DNA from: an uncultured Sterolibacteriaceae bacterium
GTDB taxonomy: Bacteria; Pseudomonadota; Gammaproteobacteria; Burkholderiales; Rhodocyclaceae
Direction: 5' to 3'
DNA length: 64,000 nt
Assembly (NCBI GenBank): GCA_937888595.1
Contig: CALARK010000021.1
Coordinates: 1-64,000, forward strand
Below are positions 58,193 through 64,000 of the stretch, piece after piece. The position numbers and the translations under genes are program-made. Every line of letters starts with the position of its first letter. Positions within the stretch are counted from its first letter, which is position 1. The notes under the pieces are model-generated. The model searched no databases. It saw only the letters and a list, made by a program, of their open reading frames with translations, and had not been told where the DNA came from.

Positions 58193-58463
58193 CGCCACCG
58201 GGTTCTTGGGGTTCCTGATCACCCTCGCCGCCATGCTCGCCGCCACGGGCTTCCTGCTGGCGCTGTGGCGCTTCTTCCAGGGCCCGTCGGATGCCGACCG
58301 GGTGGTCGCCTTCGACACGCTGACCGTGATTTCGCTGACCGGCATCGCGCTGATCGCCTACCTCGAGGGACGCGGCATCTACCTCGACGTGGCGCTGGTC
58401 TATGCGCTGCTGTCCTTCCTTGGCGTGATCGTCGTCGCGCGCCACCTGGAGAAGGGGCTGTGA
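58185..58463 (+). CDS. mnhF: Mrp/Mnh-type subunit F (MbhB-like)
   Basis: A 92-aa protein with three TM helices and the subunit F signature FQGPSDADRVVAFDTLTV. It sits in the cation-channel part of Mrp-type complexes. Its stop overlaps the mnhG ATG by one base. Confidence 0.92.
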   Translation: MASATGFLGFLITLAAMLAATGFLLALWRFFQGPSDADRVVAFDTLTVISLTGIALIAYLEGRGIYLDVALVYALLSFLGVIVVARHLEKGL

Positions 58464-58816
58464 TGGACACATTGCTTCCCGTGGTCGGAGGGCTCCTGCT
58501 GGTGATCGGCGCGAGCTTCCTGCTGCTCGGCGGACTGGGCCTCGTGCGCATGCCTGACGTGTTCAACCGCATCCAGGCCGGCACCAAGGCGACCACGCTC
58601 GGCACCCTGCTTTCGCTCGCCGGCTTCGCCTGCCTGCAGCCGGAGTGGACGCTCAAGCTGTTTCTCATCGGCCTCTTCGTGCTGTTCACCAACCCGCTGT
58701 CGTCGCAGGTGCTGGCGCGTGCCGCCCATCGCAGCAGCGTGCGCATGAGCGCGCGCACCGAGGTGGATGCGCTGGCCGCCGACCGCAACGAGCCGACCGG
58801 AGCCCCGCTGCCATGA
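58463..58816 (+). CDS. mnhG: Mrp/Mnh-type subunit G (MbhC-like)
   Basis: A 117-aa protein with three TM helices; GGLGLVRMPDVFNRIQAGTKATTLGTLL and FVLFTNPLSSQVLARAAH are diagnostic for subunit G. The C-terminal tail is longer than usual and hydrophilic. It overlaps the next gene by 4 bp. Confidence 0.92.
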   Translation: MDTLLPVVGGLLLVIGASFLLLGGLGLVRMPDVFNRIQAGTKATTLGTLLSLAGFACLQPEWTLKLFLIGLFVLFTNPLSSQVLARAAHRSSVRMSARTEVDALAADRNEPTGAPLP

Positions 58817-59082
58817 GCTACCTGCTGCCCGCCCTAGTCGGCCTGGTCTGCTTCGCCATGCTGGCCGCCGCCTTCGTCGCCATCCGCGGCGCGGGCATGG
58901 CCATCGCCATCCTCGCCGCCGGGCTGGTCAGCCTGATGGCGTCGGTGCTGTTCCTCGTCCTCGCGGCGCCCGATGTGGCGATGACCGAAGCGGCCATCGG
59001 CAGCGGGCTGACGACCTTCCTGCTGTTCTTCGTCCTCGGCCGCGTGCGCGGCGGCGAAAAAGAGGAGGGTGGCCATGGTTAA
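58813..59082 (+). CDS. DUF4040/MbhD-like membrane subunit
   Basis: An 89-aa, three-TM protein. LFLVLAAPDVAMTEAAIGSGLTTFLLFFVLGR is the hallmark of the segment found in the C-terminal part of MrpA and as separate subunit MbhD. Its presence as a separate gene after E, F and G is the MBH/MBS arrangement rather than a plain Mrp antiporter. It overlaps the next gene by 8 bp. Confidence 0.9.
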   Translation: MSYLLPALVGLVCFAMLAAAFVAIRGAGMAIAILAAGLVSLMASVLFLVLAAPDVAMTEAAIGSGLTTFLLFFVLGRVRGGEKEEGGHG

Positions 59083-59767
59083 GCGGCTCGTCGCCCTCGC
59101 CCTGCTCGCCGTGTTCGGCCTAGTCTTCGCCACCCTGCTGACGGGCTACGCGCCCGACGCCGAACTCAACCAAACGGCGCGCTACTACGCCGAGCGCACC
59201 GCCGCCGACCTCGGCGCGGCCAACATCGTCACCGCCATCATCGTCACCTACCGCGGCCTCGACACGCTCGGCGAGGTGACGGTGCTGTTCCTGGCCGCCG
59301 CGATCGTCGGCCTGGTGCTGGCCGAGGGCGCACACGACCGCTCCCGCATGCGTCCTCCGGTCGGCGAACTGCTCACCACCGGCACGCGCTTCCTCGTGCC
59401 GATGATCCTGCTGCTCGGCGCCTATGTCTTCGTTAACGGCCACCTGACCCCGGGCGGCGGCTTCCAGGGCGGCGCGATCATCGCCTCGGCCGTGCTGTTG
59501 ATGCTGCTGGCCGATCCGCTCCGGCACTTCAGCCATCGCCTGATTTCCGCCATCGAATCGCTGGCCGGCATCCTCTATGTCGCGATCGGCATCGCCGGCC
59601 TGTTCCTCGCCGGGGGCTTCCTCGACAACCGCATCCTGCCGCTCGGCAACCTCGGCGAGCTGGCTTCCGCCGGCGCGATTCCGCTGATCTACTCGCTGAT
59701 CGGACTCAAGGTCGGCGCCGAATTCTCGTCGATGCTGGCGAGCCTGTCGGAAACGGAGGAGCCCTAA
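59075..59767 (+). CDS. mnhB: MbhE-MbhF/MnhB fusion membrane subunit
   Basis: A 230-aa protein that joins two parts. Residues 1-90, with IIVTYRGLDTLGEVTVLFLAA, correspond to the extreme C-terminal piece of MrpA (MbhE). Residues about 95-230, with LLLGAYVFVNGHLTPGGGFQGGAIIASAVLLM, are MnhB (MbhF). Typical MnhB alone is about 140 aa. ATG 59075 has GAGGAGGG upstream; GTG 59069 is an alternative. Its stop overlaps mnhC by one base. Confidence 0.9.
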   Translation: MVKRLVALALLAVFGLVFATLLTGYAPDAELNQTARYYAERTAADLGAANIVTAIIVTYRGLDTLGEVTVLFLAAAIVGLVLAEGAHDRSRMRPPVGELLTTGTRFLVPMILLLGAYVFVNGHLTPGGGFQGGAIIASAVLLMLLADPLRHFSHRLISAIESLAGILYVAIGIAGLFLAGGFLDNRILPLGNLGELASAGAIPLIYSLIGLKVGAEFSSMLASLSETEEP

Positions 59768-60123
59768 TGGTTCACGTTGTCATGGCCACCGGCTTCCTGC
59801 TGATCCTGATCGGCTTCTACGGCGCGCTGACGCACCGCAACCTGCTGCGCATGATCGTGGCCTTCACCGTCGCCGACACCGGCGTCAACGTGGTCATCGT
59901 CTCGGTCGGCCACATGCGCGGCCGCAGCGCGCCGATCCTCGACCGGGCGGTCGCCGCCGCCGACGCGGTGCAGCGCATCATCGACCCCGTACCGCAGGCG
60001 CTGGTGCTCACCGCCATCGTGATCGGCGTCGGCGTCACCGCGCTGATGCTGGCCTATGCCTGGCGGATCTACCGCCAGCACCGCACCCTCGACATCGCGC
60101 GCCTGACGGCGCTGAAAGGCTGA
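59767..60123 (+). CDS. mnhC: Mrp/Mnh-type subunit C (MbhG, NuoK-like)
   Basis: A 118-aa, three-TM NuoK homologue: ATGFLLILIGFYGALTHRNLLRMIVAFTVADTGVNVVIV and DPVPQALVLTAIVIGVGVTALMLAYAWRIYR. The PQALVLTAIVI segment is the family signature. NuoK-type subunits form part of the proton path next to the antiporter subunits. Confidence 0.93.
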   Translation: MVHVVMATGFLLILIGFYGALTHRNLLRMIVAFTVADTGVNVVIVSVGHMRGRSAPILDRAVAAADAVQRIIDPVPQALVLTAIVIGVGVTALMLAYAWRIYRQHRTLDIARLTALKG

Positions 60124-60133
60124 GGCCGCGGCC

Positions 60134-63100
60134 ATGGTCATCAACGCGCTGCACATCCTCGCCACCGGCCTCGGCGCCGCCTTCCTGACCGGACTGCTCG
60201 ACGAGAAGCGCAACGGGCTGGCCTTCATGATCACGCTGGGCGCGCTGGCCTTCATGAGCGCGGTCTCGGCCGGCTGGCTGGTGCTGTTCGCCGCCACCGG
60301 CGCGCATCCGATGGATATCCAGACAGCCGGTACGCCGCCGCCGTTCGCCATCGCCCTGCGCATGGGGCTGGCCGAGGCGGCGCTGCTCACGCTGATCAAT
60401 CTCGCCGGCCTGTTCGCGGCGATGCACATGGGCGAAACGCTGCTCGCCCGAGGCCGCCGCGCCATGGCGGTGCTGCTGGTGATGGTGATGGCGCTGTGCG
60501 GGCTGGTGCTGACGCGCGACCTCTTCAACCTGTTCGTCTTCTTCGAACTCATCGTCATCGCCACCGGCGGTCTGGTGCTGCTTTCGGACGATGAACGCGC
60601 GGTATCGGCCGGCTTCAAGTACCTGATCGTCTCGCAGTTCATCTCGGTGCTGCTGCTGGTCGGCATCGTCTTCGGCTACCACGCCACCGGCACGCTCAAC
60701 ATCGACGGCATGGCCGAACAGGGCTCCGGGGCGTTCGCGCTCGCCTTCTTCCTGATCCTCATCGCCGTCGCCGCCGAACTGAAGCCCTTCCCGGCCAATG
60801 GCTGGGCGCTCGACATCTACGAATCGGCGCATCCCGGCTTCGCCGCCCTGTTCTCGGCCGCCGCCGCGTCCGCGGCGCTGTTCGCCTTCGACAAGGTCCT
60901 CGCCATCGGGGGGGCCGAGTGGCTGCCGGTCGCCACCGGCATCGGCATCGTCAGCTTCGTCGCCGGCAACCTGCTCGCCCTGCCGCAAACCAACGACCGC
61001 CGCCTGCTGGGCTACTCCTCGATCGCGCAGAGCGGCCTGATCCTCGTCGCCATCGGCCAGCAGGACATCCTCGGCGAGCACTACCTGTTCATCGCCGGCG
61101 GCCTGCTGCTCTCGCACGCCGTCGCCAAGGCCGGGCTCTACTGGCTGTCCGGCTTCGTCGCCGGCCGCGAACTGACCGACTGGGCCGCATTGCGCCAGCG
61201 TCCGCTCCTCGTGCTCGCCTTCGTCACCGGCATCGCGATGCTGTCCGGCCTGCCGCCCTTCCCCGGCTTCTACGCCAAGTGGGAACTGGTGCATCTGCTC
61301 GCCAACGAAGGCCGGCTGGCCTTGCTCGGCTGGATCCTCTTCGGCGCGCTGGTCGAGGCGGGCTACCTGTTTCGCTGGTTCGGCTACGCCATCAAGCGCG
61401 AATCGGCGCACACCATCGACTGCCCGCCCGACCGCGTCATCCCCGTCATCGCCGCCCTGTTGGCCGGCTGGGCGCTGGGTTTCGCCTGGGGCGAACTGTC
61501 CGGCCGCTCGAACCTGCTGCTGGTGCTGCCGCTGCTGTTCGCGCTCGCCTTCCTGCTGCTCGAATGGGCGCCGGCCTGGCTCAAGAACACCCTCGCCATC
61601 GGCGGCCTGTCCCTCTATTTCCTGCAAACCTGGCAGGACTACGACCCGCTGCGCCTGATCTTCCTGGTCATCTTCACCCTCGGCGGCGCGATCATCTTCC
61701 TCGCCAGCTTCCACGCCCACGGACGGCGCATCGGCTTCTACCCGTCGGCGATGACGATGTTCGCCGGCATGGTGCTGCTGCTCCAGGCGACCGATTCCTT
61801 CGGCTTCTTCGCCGCCTGGGAACTGCTGACCATCGGCTCCTACTTCCTGATCCTGCGCGGCAAGGAATCGGAACCGCATGCGCTGTCCTACATCGTCTTC
61901 TCGCTCGGCGGCGCTTTCCTGATCCTGGCCGGTTTCGCCATCGCGGCGGCGAGCGTCGTCACGCTCGCGCCATCGGGTGCCGTCTCGCCAGCGCCGACTT
62001 TTGAAATCGCCTCGCTGGCCACACTCGCACAGCCTGTCGCACCCTGGGTGTTTCTCCTGCTGGCCATCGGTTTCATGACCAAGACCGCCGCCATCGGCCT
62101 GCACATCTGGTTGCCCGGCGCCCACGCCGAAGCCGAGACCGACGTTTCGCCGATGGTTTCCGGCGTGTTGCTCAAGGCCGGCCTCTATGGCCTGTTCGTG
62201 CTGCTGATGTCGATGGGCCGGCAATCCTTGTACGGCGTCGATCTGGTCAACCTGATGCTGTGGATCGGCGCCATCACCGCGCTGCTCGGCAACCTGATGG
62301 CGATCTTCCAGGAAGATGCGAAGCGCCTCTTGGCCTATTCCTCGATCGGCCAGATGGGTTACGCGCTGTTCGGCCTGGCGCTGATGAACCACCTCGGCTG
62401 GCTGATGGCGCTGATGTTCGTCATCAACCACTACGTCTACAAGTCGATGCTGTTCCTCTCGGTCGGCGGCGTCGCCAAGCGCACCGGCACGCGCGCCATG
62501 TACCAGATGGGCGGCCTGATCACGCTGATGCCGCTCTCCTTCATCGCCACGCTGGTCGGCATCATCGCCATGTCCGGGGTTCCTCCCCTTTCCGGCTTCG
62601 GCGGCCGCTGGATCTTCTACAACGCGATCATGGATGCCGACACGCGCCTGCCGATGGTGTTGATCTTCCTCTCCGGCCCGATCGCTTTCCTCTATCTGTT
62701 CCGCCTGATCCACACCATCTTCCTCGGCCAGCTCAAGGACGAGCATCGCCGCCTCAAGGAAGCGCCGCTTTCCATCGTCCTGCCGCAGATGATCTACGTC
62801 GCCATCCTGATCGGCGTCGCGATCTTCCCCGGCCTGATCCTGCGCCGCGTCGATGCCTATATCTCGCAATTCCTGCCCGATGGTGCGCTGAACTGGGAAG
62901 GCCTGACCATTACCAGCCAGTACGGCTGGTGGAACCCGGTGGCGATCATGATCGTCGTCGCCTGCATCTTCCTGCTGATCTTCGGCTGGCTGCTGTTCGT
63001 CAATCGCAAGGCCCAGAAGGTCAAGCAGTTCAATATTGTGTTCTCCGCCGAACGGCCCTACCGCCCCGAGACGACGCACTTCGCCTGGAACTTCTTCGCG

Positions 63101-63286
63101 CCGTACAAGAAAGCGATGGGCTTCCTGGTGCAGCCTTTCGTTACGCGCTTCTGGGGTGCGATCACTGACCTGCTGCATACGGCAGGTGACCTCGGCCGGC
63201 GGCTCTACAACGGCAACGGCCAGATCTATGCCTTCCACTTCCTGATCTTTGTGGTCGTGGTCTTCGTTTCACAATTGGGGATGTAA
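60134..63286 (+). CDS. Double antiporter-like subunit: two NuoL/M/N (MrpD/A) units fused
   Basis: A 1050-aa protein, twice the length of one NuoN/MrpD subunit. The first unit (about 1-475) has the TM5 Glu138 (LFVFFELIVIATG), TM7 Lys217 (AAELKPFPANGW) and NDRRLLGYSSIAQSG. The second (about 500-1050) has Glu563 (FAAWELLTIGSYF), Lys650 (FMTKTAAIGLHIWLPGAHAEA), Lys681 and AKRLLAYSSIGQMGYALFGLAL. Both keep the charged residues of ion pumping. About 28 TM helices are expected. A repeat copy encodes GAVSPAPTFE at about 615-624, in a loop of the second unit. MBS-type complexes have two such subunits (H and H'), normally separate. Confidence 0.9.
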   Translation: MVINALHILATGLGAAFLTGLLDEKRNGLAFMITLGALAFMSAVSAGWLVLFAATGAHPMDIQTAGTPPPFAIALRMGLAEAALLTLINLAGLFAAMHMGETLLARGRRAMAVLLVMVMALCGLVLTRDLFNLFVFFELIVIATGGLVLLSDDERAVSAGFKYLIVSQFISVLLLVGIVFGYHATGTLNIDGMAEQGSGAFALAFFLILIAVAAELKPFPANGWALDIYESAHPGFAALFSAAAASAALFAFDKVLAIGGAEWLPVATGIGIVSFVAGNLLALPQTNDRRLLGYSSIAQSGLILVAIGQQDILGEHYLFIAGGLLLSHAVAKAGLYWLSGFVAGRELTDWAALRQRPLLVLAFVTGIAMLSGLPPFPGFYAKWELVHLLANEGRLALLGWILFGALVEAGYLFRWFGYAIKRESAHTIDCPPDRVIPVIAALLAGWALGFAWGELSGRSNLLLVLPLLFALAFLLLEWAPAWLKNTLAIGGLSLYFLQTWQDYDPLRLIFLVIFTLGGAIIFLASFHAHGRRIGFYPSAMTMFAGMVLLLQATDSFGFFAAWELLTIGSYFLILRGKESEPHALSYIVFSLGGAFLILAGFAIAAASVVTLAPSGAVSPAPTFEIASLATLAQPVAPWVFLLLAIGFMTKTAAIGLHIWLPGAHAEAETDVSPMVSGVLLKAGLYGLFVLLMSMGRQSLYGVDLVNLMLWIGAITALLGNLMAIFQEDAKRLLAYSSIGQMGYALFGLALMNHLGWLMALMFVINHYVYKSMLFLSVGGVAKRTGTRAMYQMGGLITLMPLSFIATLVGIIAMSGVPPLSGFGGRWIFYNAIMDADTRLPMVLIFLSGPIAFLYLFRLIHTIFLGQLKDEHRRLKEAPLSIVLPQMIYVAILIGVAIFPGLILRRVDAYISQFLPDGALNWEGLTITSQYGWWNPVAIMIVVACIFLLIFGWLLFVNRKAQKVKQFNIVFSAERPYRPETTHFAWNFFAPYKKAMGFLVQPFVTRFWGAITDLLHTAGDLGRRLYNGNGQIYAFHFLIFVVVVFVSQLGM
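61979..62001 (-). repeat. 23-bp dispersed repeat, copy 18 (in the double antiporter gene)
   Basis: GCCGTCTCGCC-A-GCGCCGACTTT, one difference from consensus. It is read as AVSPAPTF. Confidence 0.92.
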
Positions 63287-64000
63287 ATGGATTTTGACTG
63301 GATGAAAATCCCCTACGCCTTCCTGACGGTCTTCATCGTCGTCAACTACGGCTTCCTGATGGGCGCGCTGATCCAGAAGATCGGCGCCCGCGCCGGCCGC
63401 CGCCACGGCATCCCGATCTGGCAGTACTACCTGGACGTGATCAAGAACTACGGCCTGCGGACCTCGATCACCCACGGCGTGATGTTCTACCTCGGCCCGG
63501 TGTTCCGCCTCTCGGGCGGCGTCGGTCTGCTGCTGTTCATGCCGGTGATCTACGGTTCGTACATGTTCTCGAATTTCAGCTTTGCCGGCGACCTCATCCT
63601 CGCGCTCTACTTCGTCTTCTTCGGCACACTCGGCATGGCGCTCGGCGCCGGCGAGAGTGGCCACCCGCACGCCGCCATTGGCGTCACACGGGGCCTGCAG
63701 CAGGTCAGCATGGCCGAGTTGCCCTTCGCCATGGCGGTGTTCTCCGTCGCGCTGCAGTATCAGACGCTGTCCATTACCGAAATCGTCGCCGCGCAACAGG
63801 GCGGCATGATGAACTGGACGCTGTTCACCAACCCGATTGCCGTGGCCGCCGCGATGCTGGCCTTCCTCGGCTCGATGATGCGGCCGCCCTTCGACGTCTT
63901 CATCGCCCCGCAGGAAATCCCCATCGGCCCGCCGACCGAGTACCACTCCTCGTATCTGGCGCTGATGCAGACTAACCGTGCGATCTTCCCGGTCGCCAAG
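63287..64000 (+). CDS. NuoH/HycD-like membrane subunit, cut off by the window end
   Basis: The first 238 residues of a NuoH-family subunit that links the membrane arm to the hydrogenase-like or quinone module. The N-terminus MDFDWMKIPYAFLTVFIVV is a TM helix. QKIGARAGRRHGIPIWQYYLDVIKNYG replaces the ARxQxRxGP segment of complex I and is closer to HycD/EchB. AELPFAMAVFSVALQ and RPPFDVFIAPQEIPIGPPTEYHSS (acidic quinone/junction loop) are present. It starts directly after the antiporter stop (TAA-ATG). The frame is open to the last base. Confidence 0.88.
   Translation, partial: MDFDWMKIPYAFLTVFIVVNYGFLMGALIQKIGARAGRRHGIPIWQYYLDVIKNYGLRTSITHGVMFYLGPVFRLSGGVGLLLFMPVIYGSYMFSNFSFAGDLILALYFVFFGTLGMALGAGESGHPHAAIGVTRGLQQVSMAELPFAMAVFSVALQYQTLSITEIVAAQQGGMMNWTLFTNPIAVAAAMLAFLGSMMRPPFDVFIAPQEIPIGPPTEYHSSYLALMQTNRAIFPVAK

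Noticed and set aside
60035..63238. 1067-residue frame on the minus strand opposite the double antiporter
   Set aside because: Low-complexity Gln/Glu/Arg/His composition, no motif, antisense to a clear membrane protein.

Overview
The window reads as chromosome of a high-GC betaproteobacterium, most likely in or near the Rhodocyclales. This rests on the gene neighbourhoods (waaC-waaA, pcm-rhodanese-tolC, rapZ next to ubiC, a class I PHA synthase, a LiuR-controlled leucine pathway) and on protein sequence style; the genus is not resolved. Genes are tightly packed, often overlapping by 1 to 4 bases, and only two stretches longer than 300 bases lack protein genes (1-360 and 2450-2946). No rRNA, CRISPR array or insertion sequence was seen.

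Layout. 1-2855 is an acquired cassette: an SfiI-type restriction endonuclease and its DNA methyltransferase, convergent, between two 285-bp inverted repeats that each carry an intact tRNA-Gly(CCC); a third, partial tRNA-Gly lies just outside. 2947-14330 is housekeeping: mutY, a secreted carbonic anhydrase fusion, thiC, a ClC antiporter, LPS inner-core genes (GT2, waaC, waaA), tolC, a rhodanese and pcm. 14425-23384 is a five-gene TetR-controlled operon with two RND pumps and two adaptors. 23466-30829 holds a chemoreceptor, the ubiX and ubiC ubiquinone genes, rapZ and small unknowns. 30840-42465 is the leucine/isovalerate (liu) operon under LiuR. 42599-46761 holds phaC with a metallo-hydrolase, a PIN protein and an alpha/beta hydrolase. 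46814-57567 is mixed: orphan MlaF-like ATPase, MFS, thioredoxin, ROK kinase, AsmA, glyoxalase II-like enzyme, EF-hand membrane protein, second chemoreceptor, NodIJ-type exporter. 57665-64000 is an eight-gene operon, running off the end, whose subunit order (MrpE-F-G-DUF4040-B-C, a double antiporter, NuoH/HycD-like) is that of the membrane arm of MBH/MBS-type respiratory complexes, with an FNR-type box upstream.

Two signals stand out. First, a 23-bp GC-rich sequence (GCCGTCCCGCC, then R, then GCGCCGACTTT) occurs 18 times, 16 of them inside protein-coding genes of unrelated function. There it reads through in frame as KVGAGGTA, KSALAGR or AVPPAPTF-like peptides, usually in loops. It behaves like a mobile or selected dispersed element. 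Second, the Mrp/NuoH-like operon at the right edge looks like an ion-pumping, probably anaerobically induced membrane complex that is unusual for this kind of bacterium; its catalytic subunits should lie just beyond the window.
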